Below the pieces are notes generated by a model. The model searched no databases and was not told the origin of the DNA. It worked only from the letters and a program-made list of their open reading frames with translations. From Terribacillus saccharophilus (GTDB taxonomy: Bacteria; Bacillota; Bacilli; Bacillales; Amphibacillaceae), in the NCBI RefSeq assembly GCF_002272745.1, contig NZ_NPBD01000002.1, forward strand, positions 372,001 through 436,000: 64,000 bases of DNA. Direction: 5' to 3'. Made by a program: the position numbers and the translations under genes. Positions 17,170 to 27,022 of this stretch are shown piece by piece (within the stretch, counting starts at the first letter, position 1; every line of letters starts with the position of its first letter).

Positions 17170-18258
17170 ATGAAAAAATGTAAGGGCTTACTATCATTAT
17201 TGCGAATCGGTATGCTTGTAATAATCTTGTCTGCCTGTGGTCAAGATGCAGGAAATGAAAGCGCTAACAATGGTGAAGGTCAAGATAATGATGACAATCG
17301 ATTAAAGATTGGCTTGTCTGTTTCCGACTTAACGCTTGAGCGTTGGCAGCACGATCGTGACTTTTTTGTGGAGAAGGCTGAAGAACTTGGTGCGGAAGTT
17401 CTTGTACAATCAGCTGATGGAGACGAAGCTAAGCAGCTTTCACAGATTCAAAATATGCTGTCCCAAGATATTGATGCACTTGTAATCATTGCAATCAATT
17501 CAGACGCTCTTTCCACAGTTGTTGATCAGGCTAAAGCAGAAGGAATCTCTGTACTTTCTTATGATCGATTAATTAATGGTACAGATATAGATGCGTATGT
17601 CTCTTTTGATAATGTACGTGTAGGAGAAATGCAGGCAGAATATCTGGTGGAACAGGTGCCAACAGGTAAGTACTTCTTAATGGGAGGTTCTCCTACTGAT
17701 AATAATGCCAAGTTATTCAGAGAGGGTCAGATGAATATCCTGCAGCCGTTAGTCGATAGTGGGGATATTGAAGTTGTAGGTGACCAATGGGCTAAGAACT
17801 GGGATGCCAATGAAGCTCTAAAAATAATGGAGAACGCATTGACTGCTAATAAAAATGAAATAGACGCTGTTGTCGCTTCCAATGACAGTACTGCTGGTGG
17901 TGCGATTCAGGCACTTGAAGCTCAGGGACTGGACGGTAAAGTTGCTATATCCGGTCAGGATGCCGATCTAGCTGGAGTACAGCGAATTGCAGAAGGTACA
18001 CAAACAATGACTATCTATAAGCCTATTAAAGAGATAGCAACAAAGAGTGCTGAAGTAGCAGTGCAGCTTGCAAAGGGAGAAGAAGTAACAGCTGATTCCA
18101 GCATTAATAATGGAACAATGGATGTGCCATTCATCAAACTAGATCCAATTCAAGTAAATAAAGATAACTTGGTAGAAACTGTTATCAATGATGGATTCCA
18201 CACATTTGATGATGTATACAAAAACGTCCCGGAAAGTGAACGACCAGCATCTCCATAA
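17170..18258 (+). CDS. xylF: D-xylose ABC transporter binding lipoprotein XylF
   Basis: A 362-residue periplasmic-binding-protein-like lipoprotein. The signal is GLLSLLRIGMLVIILSACG with the lipobox cysteine in LSACGQD. An acidic, Asn/Asp/Gly-rich linker follows, then the sugar-binding fold: KIGLSVSDLTLERWQHDRDF near the N-terminus, ALVIIAINSDALSTVVDQAK, LSYDRLINGTDIDAYVSFDN, and the hinge segments AVVASNDSTAGGAIQALE and ISGQDADLAGVQRIAEGTQT. These match XylF of the CUT2 class. It heads xylF-G-H-A behind a XylR dyad. Start ATG has AGGGGAGG upstream. The gap to xylG is 129 bases with no gene. Confidence 0.92.
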   Translation: MKKCKGLLSLLRIGMLVIILSACGQDAGNESANNGEGQDNDDNRLKIGLSVSDLTLERWQHDRDFFVEKAEELGAEVLVQSADGDEAKQLSQIQNMLSQDIDALVIIAINSDALSTVVDQAKAEGISVLSYDRLINGTDIDAYVSFDNVRVGEMQAEYLVEQVPTGKYFLMGGSPTDNNAKLFREGQMNILQPLVDSGDIEVVGDQWAKNWDANEALKIMENALTANKNEIDAVVASNDSTAGGAIQALEAQGLDGKVAISGQDADLAGVQRIAEGTQTMTIYKPIKEIATKSAEVAVQLAKGEEVTADSSINNGTMDVPFIKLDPIQVNKDNLVETVINDGFHTFDDVYKNVPESERPASP

Positions 18259-18387
18259 TAAAACACGTAAGTTATCTGTATCATATCTGAAGAGTTCAGA
18301 TCGACGGTAAGTGGGATTCTGCTGCTGTATAGGTAACTCTTGCTGGCATCCCAATAAAACAACTGACTTAAGGAGATGACACCAGGC

Positions 18388-19923
18388 ATGTTTGCACTTG
18401 AAATGAAAGGTATTACAAAAGAGTTCCCAGGTGTACGTGCTTTAGATAATGTAACATTTTCCGTAAGAAAAGGAGAAATACATGCACTGTGCGGTGAAAA
18501 CGGCGCTGGAAAATCCACATTAATGAAAATACTCAGCGGAGTATATCCACACAATAGTTATAGTGGACAAATCTATATCAATGGAAAGGAGGCAGAGTTT
18601 AAGTCAATTAAAGAATCTCAGGAAGCTGGGGTAGGGATTATTTATCAGGAGCTAGCGCTAGTGGAGGAGATGTCGGTAGCAGAAAATCTGTTTCTTAGCC
18701 ATGATCTAATGCGACAAAAAATCGTTAATTGGAACAAAATTTACTCTGAAGCTAAAAAAAAGCTAGCAGAAATCGGTCTGAATATAGATCCTCAAGTTAA
18801 AGTAGGTGACCTGACTGTAGGAAAACAACAGTTAGTGGAAATTGCAAAAGCATTAACAAAGAAAACAGAGATATTGATTCTTGACGAACCGACGGCTGCA
18901 TTAACAGAAAGTGATGTAAAGGTATTGATCAATTTACTGAATGACTTACGGGACCAAGGAGTAACTTGTATCTACATTTCTCACAAATTAGGAGAGGTTT
19001 TAGAGTTAGCTGATACCGTAACCATTCTACGTGATGGAAAAACTATTAGTACAGAACTGATTAAGGATATGACAGAACAAAAAATTGTATCCAAGATGGT
19101 CGGTCGTGACTTAACAGAGCTTTTTCCTTATGAGCCGCATGCAATTGGAAGAGAAAATGTTTTGGAAGTCATAGATTACTCTTTTACTGATGAATCAGGC
19201 AAAAAATTGATCTCAGATGTGTCTTTTCGCCTTCGAAGAGGAGAGATTCTAGGGTTTTCGGGTTTAATGGGGGCTGGACGTTCGGAATTGTTCGTTAGCT
19301 TGTTTGGAGGTTTGAAAGGTAAGAAGAAGGGATCTGTCCTAATAGAAGGGACAAAGAAAAATATTACCCAACCTTCTAATGCCATTAAGCACGGAATGGC
19401 CTACGTATCAGAAGACCGGAAGCGATATGGGCTTGTATTGGGTATGGAAATTACAAAGAACACAACGCTTGCTGCTCTTAATAAAGTAATGAAGTTTAAA
19501 GTGATCGATGCAGCATTGGAAGTCAAAAATGCAACCATGGTAACTGATAAAATGAAATTGAAAGCTCCTAATCTAGAAACGAAGGTTGGCCAGTTAAGTG
19601 GCGGAAATCAGCAAAAAGTAGTACTAAGTAAATGGCTAATGAACAATCCAAAGATACTTATTCTCGATGAGCCTACCAGAGGGATAGATGTCGGAGCCAA
19701 GTATGAAATCTATAAAATTATCAATGAACTCGCCAAGGAAGGAGTCGGTATCGTCATTATTTCTTCAGAGCTCCCCGAAGTAATGGGTATGTCTGATCGA
19801 ATTATCGTTATGTCTGAAGGGAAAATCACAGGTGAATTCCTACGGGCCCATGCCACTCAAGAAAAAATCATGACTTGTGCCACAGGAGGGAAGCAAAATG
19901 AACAGTCCACTTCCATCGGCTAA
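18388..19923 (+). CDS. xylG: D-xylose ABC transporter ATPase XylG
   Basis: A 511-residue fused double ATPase of the CUT2 sugar importers. The first domain has Walker A GENGAGKST near 33-41, an LTVGKQQ signature in place of LSGGQ, and Walker B ILILDEPTAAL. The second domain has a degenerate Walker A (GLMGAGRSE), a good LSGGNQQKV signature and Walker B ILILDEPTRGIDVG. That asymmetry is normal for RbsA/XylG proteins. ATG 18388 is preferred over ATG 18376, which abuts the AAGGAG site. The 3' end overlaps xylH by 26 bases in another frame. Confidence 0.93.
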   Translation: MFALEMKGITKEFPGVRALDNVTFSVRKGEIHALCGENGAGKSTLMKILSGVYPHNSYSGQIYINGKEAEFKSIKESQEAGVGIIYQELALVEEMSVAENLFLSHDLMRQKIVNWNKIYSEAKKKLAEIGLNIDPQVKVGDLTVGKQQLVEIAKALTKKTEILILDEPTAALTESDVKVLINLLNDLRDQGVTCIYISHKLGEVLELADTVTILRDGKTISTELIKDMTEQKIVSKMVGRDLTELFPYEPHAIGRENVLEVIDYSFTDESGKKLISDVSFRLRRGEILGFSGLMGAGRSELFVSLFGGLKGKKKGSVLIEGTKKNITQPSNAIKHGMAYVSEDRKRYGLVLGMEITKNTTLAALNKVMKFKVIDAALEVKNATMVTDKMKLKAPNLETKVGQLSGGNQQKVVLSKWLMNNPKILILDEPTRGIDVGAKYEIYKIINELAKEGVGIVIISSELPEVMGMSDRIIVMSEGKITGEFLRAHATQEKIMTCATGGKQNEQSTSIG

Positions 19924-21064
19924 AGGTGAATCAGGAAAACAACCTAAATTAACTTTTAAGTTGGACTTACAAGCATACACACTCATTATTGCATTAGTAT
20001 TGATTGCTGTGATTTTTAGTATCTTCACCGGTGGGGAGTTTCTATCATCAAGAAATATTTCCAATTTATTCACGCAAATGTCAGTGATAGCTGTACTGGC
20101 AATAGGAATGACATTGATTATAGTAGCAGGTCATATTGACTTGTCGGTTGGATCTTTGGTCGGATTGCTTGGCGGGATTGCCGCTATATTACAGGTATGG
20201 CATGGATGGGGAACAATACCTGTCATAATTGTGACTGTGATTGCCGGAGCATTGCTAGGTTTATGGCAAGGATGGTGGATTGCATATCGGGCAGTGCCTG
20301 CTTTTATTGTAACTTTGGGTGGAATGCTGGTTTTTAGAGGAATACTGATTGGAATTAGTAAAGGGCAAACCGTTGCTCCTATGAATGAAACCTTTAAACA
20401 AATAGGAAACAGCTATCTCCCATATGTATTAGGATACATCCTTGCGGTGATCAGTATTGCATTGTTAATCTATGGTACTTACAGAAACCGTTTTAAACGA
20501 AAGCAGTTAGGATTAGTGATTCCTGCAGGCATCATAGATTATGGAAAAGTATCGTTATATTCCTTTTTTATTCTACTTGCCACCTATATGTTAAATCGCT
20601 ACTTAGGAATACCTGTCCCTATCTTCATCGTAATAGTACTGGCAGCGATTTTCATCTTTATATCAAACAAAACGGCATTCGGTCGTTACGTGTATGCTAT
20701 TGGTGGAAATCAGGAAGCTGCTGCACTATCAGGTATCAATATTAAATGGAATACACTTTGGGTATTCATCACGATGGGAGCTTTGGCGGGCATAGGTGGG
20801 ATTTTGCTGACAAGCAGATTGAATGCAGCAACTGTAAGTGCAGGTGATATGTATGAATTGGATGCTATTGCTGCCTGTGTCATTGGAGGAACAAGCCTTA
20901 TGGGAGGAAAGGGAAGAATCACCGGAGCTTTGATTGGTGCTCTGATAATGGCTAGTATCGATAATGGCATGAGCATTATGAATATAGAGGCGTTTTGGCA
21001 ATACATCGTAAAAGGTCTCATTCTCATTCTGGCAGTTTGGGTAGATATATCAAGTAAAAAATAA
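19898..21064 (+). CDS. xylH: D-xylose ABC transporter permease XylH
   Basis: A 388-residue CUT2 permease with about ten membrane helices. Start ATG 19898 lies behind AGGAGGG inside the end of xylG. Family landmarks are VLAIGMTLIIVAGHIDLSVG near 74-93, VPAFIVTLGGMLVFRG near 138-153, and the late YELDAIAACVIGGTSLMGGK motif followed by GRITGALIGALIMASIDNGM, all typical of XylH/RbsC. It forms the channel with XylF and XylG and is followed 15 bases later by xylA, so uptake and first metabolism share one transcript. Confidence 0.93.
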   Translation: MNSPLPSAKGESGKQPKLTFKLDLQAYTLIIALVLIAVIFSIFTGGEFLSSRNISNLFTQMSVIAVLAIGMTLIIVAGHIDLSVGSLVGLLGGIAAILQVWHGWGTIPVIIVTVIAGALLGLWQGWWIAYRAVPAFIVTLGGMLVFRGILIGISKGQTVAPMNETFKQIGNSYLPYVLGYILAVISIALLIYGTYRNRFKRKQLGLVIPAGIIDYGKVSLYSFFILLATYMLNRYLGIPVPIFIVIVLAAIFIFISNKTAFGRYVYAIGGNQEAAALSGINIKWNTLWVFITMGALAGIGGILLTSRLNAATVSAGDMYELDAIAACVIGGTSLMGGKGRITGALIGALIMASIDNGMSIMNIEAFWQYIVKGLILILAVWVDISSKK

Positions 21065-21079
21065 TAGGAGGCAATAAAG

Positions 21080-22402
21080 ATGGCTTATTTTGAAAACGTT
21101 AGCAAAGTTGTATACGAAGGTGCTGCATCTACTAATCCTTTAGCGTTTAAGTTTTATGATCCTGAAGAAAGAATTGCTGGCAAGACGATGGAAGAGATAC
21201 TTCGGTTTGGTGTTGCATATTGGCATACCATGACGATGGATGGCTCAGATCCATTTGGAGACGGCAATATGCAGCGACCGTGGGATAAGTTTTCCGGCAT
21301 GGATTTGGCTAAGGCTCGTGTTGAGGCTGCATTTGAGTTCTTTGAAAAACTGAATGTACCATTCTTTTGTTTTCATGACGTAGATATTGCACCTGAAGGA
21401 AATTCACTTGCTGAAACGTATCAAAATCTGGATTCAATTGTTTCCATGATAAAGGAATATATGAATACTAGTAAAACAAAGCTTCTGTGGAATACAGCGA
21501 ATATGTTTACACATCCACGCTTTGTTCATGGAGCAGCAACAGCTGTTAATGCGGATGTGTATGCTTATTCCGCTGCCAAGGTGAAGAAGGGGCTTGAAGT
21601 TGCGAAGGACCTAGGAGCAGAGAATTATGTGTTCTGGGGCGGACGTGAAGGTTATGAAACGCTATTGAATACAGACATGAAGCTTGAGCAGGACAATCTT
21701 GGGCGCTTCTTCCATATGGCTGTCAATTATGCAAAAGAAATTGGTTTTACAGGACAATTTTTGATTGAACCGAAACCAAAAGAGCCGACAAAACATCAAT
21801 ATGATTTTGATGTAGCCACCGGCTTAGCTTTCCTTCAAAATTATAATTTACAGGATCATTTTAAATTTAATATTGAAGCAAATCACGCCACATTGGCAGG
21901 TCATACATTTGAACATGAACTGCGGGTGGCGCGCATTAATGGATTGTTGGGTTCTGTTGATGCAAACCAAGGTGATTCATTGCTTGGTTGGGATACAGAT
22001 GAATTTCCTACAGATTTATATACTACTACGTTAGCGATGTATGAGATCTTGCAAAACGGCGGGCTTGGTAAAGGAGGATTAAACTTTGATGCGAAGGTAC
22101 GACGTGGTTCATTTGAAGCAGATGATCTTTTCCACGCGCATATTGCGGGAATGGACAGTTTTGCAATTGGTTTAAAAACAGCGCAAAAACTAATAGAAGA
22201 TCGAGTTTTGGAAGATTTTATTACATCTCGTTACAGCAGCTATGCAAGTGGAATTGGAAAACAGATAGTGGAGAACGAAACGGACTTCCATAAATTGGAG
22301 GAGTATGCACTTGGATTGGGGGAAATTTCAAATACTTCTGGTCGTACGGAACAGTTAAAAGCAACAATTAATCAATATCTACTAAACGTTCTATCTAAAT
22401 AG
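21080..22402 (+). CDS. xylA: Xylose isomerase
   Basis: A 440-residue class II xylose isomerase converting D-xylose to D-xylulose with two divalent metals. Visible catalytic segments: [16 protein letters not shown] (active-site His with the DxD pair, near 97-112), [17 protein letters not shown] near 185-201, [18 protein letters not shown] near 229-246 (metal Glu and Lys), [19 protein letters not shown] near 263-281 (metal Glu/His), and [19 protein letters not shown] near 296-314. Length and the N-terminal extension mark the class II form usual in Bacillaceae. RBS AGGAGG precedes ATG. Confidence 0.96.
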   Translation: MAYFENVSKVVYEGAASTNPLAFKFYDPEERIAGKTMEEILRFGVAYWHTMTMDGSDPFGDGNMQRPWDKFSGMDLAKARVEAAFEFFEKLNVPFFCFHDVDIAPEGNSLAETYQNLDSIVSMIKEYMNTSKTKLLWNTANMFTHPRFVHGAATAVNADVYAYSAAKVKKGLEVAKDLGAENYVFWGGREGYETLLNTDMKLEQDNLGRFFHMAVNYAKEIGFTGQFLIEPKPKEPTKHQYDFDVATGLAFLQNYNLQDHFKFNIEANHATLAGHTFEHELRVARINGLLGSVDANQGDSLLGWDTDEFPTDLYTTTLAMYEILQNGGLGKGGLNFDAKVRRGSFEADDLFHAHIAGMDSFAIGLKTAQKLIEDRVLEDFITSRYSSYASGIGKQIVENETDFHKLEEYALGLGEISNTSGRTEQLKATINQYLLNVLSK

Positions 22403-22412
22403 AGCAAAAAAA

Positions 22413-22450
22413 GATATACCAGATGATTTGTAGCTTGACTCTGGTATATC
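22413..22450 (+). terminator. Hairpin between xylA and xylB
   Basis: Perfect 11-base arms GATATACCAGA and TCTGGTATATC around a 16-base loop, with only a short interrupted T stretch behind. It may attenuate rather than stop transcription into xylB, or stabilise the upstream transcript end. Confidence 0.5.
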
Positions 22451-22477
22451 CTATTATGTCGTAAAGGGGGAGCAGGC

Positions 22478-23977
22478 TTGAAATATGTTATTGGAATTGA
22501 TTTAGGTACTAGTGCCGTCAAAACACTGCTAGTTAATAAATCAGGGAAAGTTTGTCTGGAACAAACAATTGCTTATCCGTTAATTCAACGTAAGTCTGGT
22601 TATAGTGAGCAGGATCCGGAGGAGTGGGTTAGTAAGACGGTCAACGCTTTGAAAGGGCTCTTGAGTAAATTTGATGGGAATATAGAAGATATCGAAGGTA
22701 TCAGTTTTTCCGGTCAAATGCATGGACTTGTTTTACTTGACCAAGAAGGAAATGTTCTTCGCGATGCCATATTATGGAACGATACGCGTACTACTAAGCA
22801 ATGTCAGGAAATTTATAATAAAGTAGGCAGGGAGAAATTGCTGACTGTAACTAAAAACCCAGCTCTTGAGGGATTCACTCTGCCAAAATTATTATGGGTG
22901 AAAGAAAATGAACCTGAATTGTTCAAGAACGCATCGACTTTCGTGCTTCCTAAGGATTATCTGCGTTATCGCATGACAGGACATCTCGCTACTGATTATT
23001 CAGATGCTGCTGGAACACTTTTATTGAATGTAAAAGAAAAGAAATGGAGTATGGAAATTTGTGACGATATAGGTATTGCTTCTTCTTTATGTCCTCCGCT
23101 TGTAGAATCACATGAATGCATAGGGACATTAACACCCTCCTTTGCTTCTGAGTCAGGTTTATCCCAATCAACCAGAGTATTTGCAGGAGGGGCAGATAAC
23201 GCTTGCGGGGCAATTGGTTCTGGTATCTTAAAAAGAGGAGAAACCTTATGCTCTATTGGGACTTCTGGCGTTATCTTGTCTTATGAAGACAACGCTGATT
23301 CGGAATTTGAAGGAAGGGTACATTATTTTAACCATGGAAAAAAGGATTCATTTTATACGATGGGCGTTACTTTGTCAGCAGGTTACAGTCTAACCTGGTT
23401 TAAAGAGGTATTCTCTAGAGAGTATAATTTTGAAGATTTACTTGATGGTATTGATACTGTTCCAGCAGGTTCCAATGGTTTACTTTTTACACCTTATCTT
23501 ACTGGTGAGAGGACTCCTTATGCTGATTCGGTTATACGTGGTAGTTTTATTGGAATGGACGCTTCTCATAATATAAAGGATTTTGTAAGGGCAATTCTGG
23601 AAGGAATTACTTTTTCGCTTAATGAATCAATCCAAATATTCCGGGAAAATGGCAATGTTATTGATACTATTATCTCTATTGGCGGCGGAGCAAAAAATGA
23701 TGAATGGTTACAAATGCAAGCGGATATTTTTGATGCTAATATTGTCCGTTTAAAGAGTGAACAAGGTCCTGGTGTCGGCGCAGCAATTCTTGCAGCTGTA
23801 GGAGTTGAATGGTTTGCGACACTCGAGGAATGTGCCGAGGTATTCATTGAAAGAATGAAGGAATTCAAACCGAAAGAGGCTAATGTTCAAAAATATCAAA
23901 AGCTGTTCAGTATTTACCAGCAAGTTTATTCCAAAACAAAGAGTTTAAACTTAGAATTAAAAGCCTATAGAACATAA
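22478..23977 (+). CDS. xylB: Xylulokinase
   Basis: A 499-residue FGGY-family kinase that phosphorylates D-xylulose to xylulose-5-phosphate for the pentose phosphate pathway. Start is TTG 22478 behind GGGGGAG. The N-terminal ATPase core opens KYVIGIDLGTSAVKTLLVN; the substrate loop FSGQMHGLVLLDQ is near 75-87, AILWNDTRTTKQC near 98-110; a GGADNACGAIGSG phosphate motif is near 237-249; the second lobe carries ISIGGGAKNDEWLQMQADIF near 398-417. It completes the xylose pathway of this block. A terminator follows directly. Confidence 0.95.
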   Translation: MKYVIGIDLGTSAVKTLLVNKSGKVCLEQTIAYPLIQRKSGYSEQDPEEWVSKTVNALKGLLSKFDGNIEDIEGISFSGQMHGLVLLDQEGNVLRDAILWNDTRTTKQCQEIYNKVGREKLLTVTKNPALEGFTLPKLLWVKENEPELFKNASTFVLPKDYLRYRMTGHLATDYSDAAGTLLLNVKEKKWSMEICDDIGIASSLCPPLVESHECIGTLTPSFASESGLSQSTRVFAGGADNACGAIGSGILKRGETLCSIGTSGVILSYEDNADSEFEGRVHYFNHGKKDSFYTMGVTLSAGYSLTWFKEVFSREYNFEDLLDGIDTVPAGSNGLLFTPYLTGERTPYADSVIRGSFIGMDASHNIKDFVRAILEGITFSLNESIQIFRENGNVIDTIISIGGGAKNDEWLQMQADIFDANIVRLKSEQGPGVGAAILAAVGVEWFATLEECAEVFIERMKEFKPKEANVQKYQKLFSIYQQVYSKTKSLNLELKAYRT

Positions 23978-23998
23978 CTGGACTTCTCTAACGTGTAT

Positions 23999-24028
23999 AG
24001 GCCAAGTCTATTGTAGACTTGGCCTTTT
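23999..24028. terminator. Terminator after xylB
   Basis: Arms AGGCCAAGTCTA (23999-24010) and TAGACTTGGCCT (24014-24025) with a three-base loop and T run. It probably also serves the converging small membrane gene. Confidence 0.85.
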
Positions 24029-24040
24029 AATCCTTTTTCA

Positions 24041-24349
24041 TCAACTTGCTCCATTTTCATTTCTTTTGCTTAACGTATGAATACCTGCTAATAAAGTCAT
24101 GGTACCTGGTATTAAATAAAGTCCGGCAAGCGCATAAACTCCAGTTGCTGTAGTAAGGATTAGTAACCATCCGGCCAGTAATGGCTTTTTATTTACGTAA
24201 AAAAAGCAAACGATTGCAACTACTCCGCTAAATACTCCCAAAAAGCCTATATTGCCGAATGTATACGAATCGTCGATAACAGCAAATAATTGCGCAATTA
24301 TTGAAAAGAGCAGTCCTATAATACCTCCAATTAGAGCTACATTCTTCAT
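24041..24349 (-). CDS. Small four-helix membrane protein (DUF4064-like)
   Basis: A 102-residue protein made almost wholly of four hydrophobic helices: VALIGGIIGLLFSIIAQLFA, GFLGVFSGVVAIVCFFYV, LLAGWLLILTTATGVYALAG and a final short one. The pattern resembles the DUF4064 family of small Firmicutes membrane proteins. No catalytic residues are visible and the function is unknown. RBS AGAGGGGATC precedes ATG. It is a monocistronic unit, convergent with xylB. The 163 bases between it and the next gene hold nothing I recognise. Confidence 0.65.
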   Translation of the reverse strand: MKNVALIGGIIGLLFSIIAQLFAVIDDSYTFGNIGFLGVFSGVVAIVCFFYVNKKPLLAGWLLILTTATGVYALAGLYLIPGTMTLLAGIHTLSKRNENGAS

Positions 24350-24512
24350 GTTTGATCCCCTCTCAAATTATTGAAATAACGGAAATGGAAAACCTGAAGT
24401 TATAGCTATGGCAATAGGGGAAAAAGAACGCATTGATTTATATACTATTATTCAACTTATCATAAAATTACTGTAGATTACATAGACAAGTTACGTAGCA
24501 TTGTCTGGCTAT

Positions 24513-25685
24513 TTATTCCAAAGCTTGCTTTAAATCCTGTATCAACTCATCCGCATCGCCTTGTCCAACCGATATACGGATCAGTCCTGGACTGGTATGT
24601 TCCTCCTTAAGCTGCTCATCATTATTCCCGTAGTTGGGAGACATAATCAAGCTTTCGAAGGAACCCCAGGATACTCCAATTTGAAACACCTTTGTCTTGT
24701 TGATCACCTTTTTTACCGTTTCATAAGTAGCATCTCTCAATGAAAAGCTTAGTAATCCGGAGTATCCAGTTAATTGTCTCTGTCCCAAATCGAAATCAGG
24801 ATGGGATGGCAGTCCCGGATAATGCACTGCCTCTACAGCTGGATGGAATTCTAAGAACTTCGCAACTTCAAGTGCATTTGCTTCATGCGTGTTCATACGT
24901 ATAGGTAAGGTACGTAAACTGCGTAATAGCTGGGCCGCTTCTTTAGGAGGCATTATACCTCCAAATACAATGAATTCATCGGTGAACATCTTACTGATTA
25001 TCTGCTTACTGGAAATAACAGCGCCTCCCATTAAATCGCTGTGTCCACCCAAATACTTCGAGGTGGAATGTACGACGATATCAATCCCGTGGGTTAATGG
25101 CTTCTGAAAGAGAGGTGTTGCCCATGTGTTGTCTATAATCGTTCGAATTCCTCTTGATTTTGCCAAGCTGGCCAGGGCTTTTAAATCAATCAGCCGGAAA
25201 TTGTGATCTGTCGGGCATTCAAAATAGATGACTTTAGTATTGGAAAGCAGCGCTTCCTCAATGTCAGCGAGGTCTGTGGAATATATAACAGAGTGCGAAA
25301 CGTTGAACTTTTCCATATAAGTAAGTAAATCCATAGAAGAGAAGTAGACATTGCTAATGCACAATACATGATCACCGCTTTTAAGACTGTTTAGCAATGC
25401 AGCACTAATTGCAGCCATACCAGATGCGAAGCATTTACAAGCTTCCCCGCGTTCCAGTTTAGCCAATTTCTGTTCGGCTATATGTACCGTTGGGTTCGTT
25501 CCCCGTGTATAAACAAAATGGTTTTGTTCATTCGACACTGCTTTCCCTAATTCTTCAAAGGTAGGGTAAACGAATAGAGTATTGCTAAATGTCGGCGGAA
25601 TAATTGCACCATTATAACTTTTCGGGACTTCGCCGTAATGCATGCATATTTCGATATCTTTCATTCTTTCCTCACTTTTTGCCAT
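24513..25685 (-). CDS. Cys/Met metabolism PLP-dependent enzyme (cystathionine synthase/lyase family)
   Basis: A 390-residue fold-type I PLP enzyme of the trans-sulfuration family. The PLP lysine is Lys210 in IVVHSTSKYLGGHSDLMGG. The YTRGTNPTVHIAEQKLAKLE segment near 59-78, FASGMAAISAALL near 86-98, the DNTWATPLFQKPL motif near 185-197 and the late LIRISVGQGDADELIQDL tail complete the signature. Possible reactions include cystathionine gamma-synthase, beta-lyase or methionine gamma-lyase type; the sequence does not decide. A short N-terminal extension precedes the core. It stands alone, with no S-box or CymR-like element visible upstream, so a specialised amino acid lyase role is possible. Confidence 0.85.
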   Translation of the reverse strand: MAKSEERMKDIEICMHYGEVPKSYNGAIIPPTFSNTLFVYPTFEELGKAVSNEQNHFVYTRGTNPTVHIAEQKLAKLERGEACKCFASGMAAISAALLNSLKSGDHVLCISNVYFSSMDLLTYMEKFNVSHSVIYSTDLADIEEALLSNTKVIYFECPTDHNFRLIDLKALASLAKSRGIRTIIDNTWATPLFQKPLTHGIDIVVHSTSKYLGGHSDLMGGAVISSKQIISKMFTDEFIVFGGIMPPKEAAQLLRSLRTLPIRMNTHEANALEVAKFLEFHPAVEAVHYPGLPSHPDFDLGQRQLTGYSGLLSFSLRDATYETVKKVINKTKVFQIGVSWGSFESLIMSPNYGNNDEQLKEEHTSPGLIRISVGQGDADELIQDLKQALE

Positions 25686-25767
25686 GGTTTTCGCTCCTAG
25701 AGTTTGTCTAGTTTCATTATGTGGATTTTAATATTTCTCATACTTTGTAAGTTGAATCCTTATCTTT

Positions 25768-25776
25768 TGGTATAAT
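25768..25776 (+). promoter_or_regulatory. Extended -10 promoter of the TRM11-like gene
   Basis: TGGTATAAT is a perfect TGn-extended sigma-A -10 box 42 bases before the start codon. The only -35-like hexamers (TTGTAA, TTGAAT) are badly spaced. Confidence 0.5.
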
Positions 25777-25817
25777 GGTTCTTTAACGAGAATACGGGCT
25801 TAAAGAAGGGCTAAAGC

Positions 25818-26780
25818 ATGGAAAATCGAAGCATCGAAACGAATGAATATCTATATGTATATACAAAGGGTCTGGAGGAAGGTTCACTCTGCAGACTAGA
25901 GCAAAGAATGCTTTTTGGACAAGAAACAGACAACCTTATTAAAAGTACAAGAATGATTGAACCCAGTAGAAGTCCGTTTATAAAAGGAAGACTTTCTATT
26001 CTTTATTCCGGGGATTCTATTGAAGAGATTGTTAAACAAGTAACCCAGATTGAGCTTGATAACAAAACATTCAAGGTGGTTTATATTAAAATAAATGACC
26101 TTCCAAGCAACCAGAAAATTGCATTCGAAGACCAGCGGGCTATTGAGAAAGAAGTTGGATGGAATATTATAGGTGAGGCAGAAATGCGTAACCCTGATGT
26201 TCTGTTTGGAATCGTTCCGTTTAAAGGTCGCTGGTATTTCGGCAGCTATCTAGAGAGTGAATCTGTATGGCTGCATCATGCTAAAAAACCGCAGGAATAC
26301 TCGACGGCTCTAAGTACACGTCTAGCCAGAGCAGTTGTGAATATCGCAGTTCCAGACTCGGCAGATGTTAGTGTAATTGATCCTTGCTGTGGAATCGGCA
26401 CAGTCCTGGTGGAAGCACTCTCGATGGGGATAACCATAACTGGAGCGGATCGCAATCCACTAGCGGTTAAGGGAGCTCGGGAAAATATTGCCCACTTTGA
26501 CTATCAAGGGGAAGTGGTAGTTCAAGATATTGCCGAGCAAGAAGGGCACTATGACGTCGCGATTATTGATATGCCTTATAATCTCTATTCCCGTGCAACA
26601 GCGGAAGAACAGTACACGATTATTAAGCATGCCAGAAGGATCGCCGACAGAGTGGTTATTCTAACTATCGAAGATATGGACGAGATGATTGGGAAGGCAG
26701 GCTTTACAATAATGGATCGATGTGTTGCTAATAAGGGAGTGAAGGCGTTGTTTTCGAGGCAGGTAGTGGTTTGTGAATGA
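25818..26780 (+). CDS. TRM11-like SAM-dependent RNA methyltransferase
   Basis: A 320-residue protein with an N-terminal part (1 to about 165) lacking clear motifs and a C-terminal Rossmann methyltransferase. Motif I is SVIDPCCGIGTVLVEALSMG near 186-205, followed by ITGADRNPLAVKGARENI, and motif IV is IIDMPYNLYSRAT near 252-264 (DMPY in place of the usual DPPY). That motif IV points to N-methylation of a base, probably guanine in tRNA as in TRM11 relatives. The Cys-Cys in motif I is not unusual for this group. The substrate is inferred, not shown. RBS is weak (AAGGGC). Confidence 0.75.
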   Translation: MENRSIETNEYLYVYTKGLEEGSLCRLEQRMLFGQETDNLIKSTRMIEPSRSPFIKGRLSILYSGDSIEEIVKQVTQIELDNKTFKVVYIKINDLPSNQKIAFEDQRAIEKEVGWNIIGEAEMRNPDVLFGIVPFKGRWYFGSYLESESVWLHHAKKPQEYSTALSTRLARAVVNIAVPDSADVSVIDPCCGIGTVLVEALSMGITITGADRNPLAVKGARENIAHFDYQGEVVVQDIAEQEGHYDVAIIDMPYNLYSRATAEEQYTIIKHARRIADRVVILTIEDMDEMIGKAGFTIMDRCVANKGVKALFSRQVVVCE

Positions 26781-26902
26781 GGCTTTTTTACGTTGAGATA
26801 CTTAATTATTAGATTTTTCTATATCATGTTTTTCAAAAAAACGGTAAAACTTATGGAATTATGATTCACTTTTACTGGAGAGGATTAAATGAAAACGGAT
26901 TC

Positions 26903-27022
26903 ATGAGGGGGTTGGGATTTCAATTGTCACTGGCGCAGCATCAAGTAATGGATATGCCACTTCAGATGATTATAGAAAAACGGCTCGAAGTTAAGCACTT
27001 CTATAGTGGAATACATAAATAA
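26903..27022 (+). CDS. Possible 39-residue ORF or gene remnant
   Basis: In the 315-base gap between the methyltransferase and the GNAT gene, an ATG at 26903 opens 39 codons reading MRGLGFQLSLAQHQVMDMPL and on to KHFYSGIHK. It lacks its own ribosome site, but GGAGAGG at 26877-26883 precedes a five-codon frame starting at 26889 that ends in TGA overlapping this ATG. That looks like either a leader with re-initiation or a gene broken by a frameshift. I do not recognise the family. The rest of 26781-27095 shows nothing else. Confidence 0.25.
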   Translation: MRGLGFQLSLAQHQVMDMPLQMIIEKRLEVKHFYSGIHK

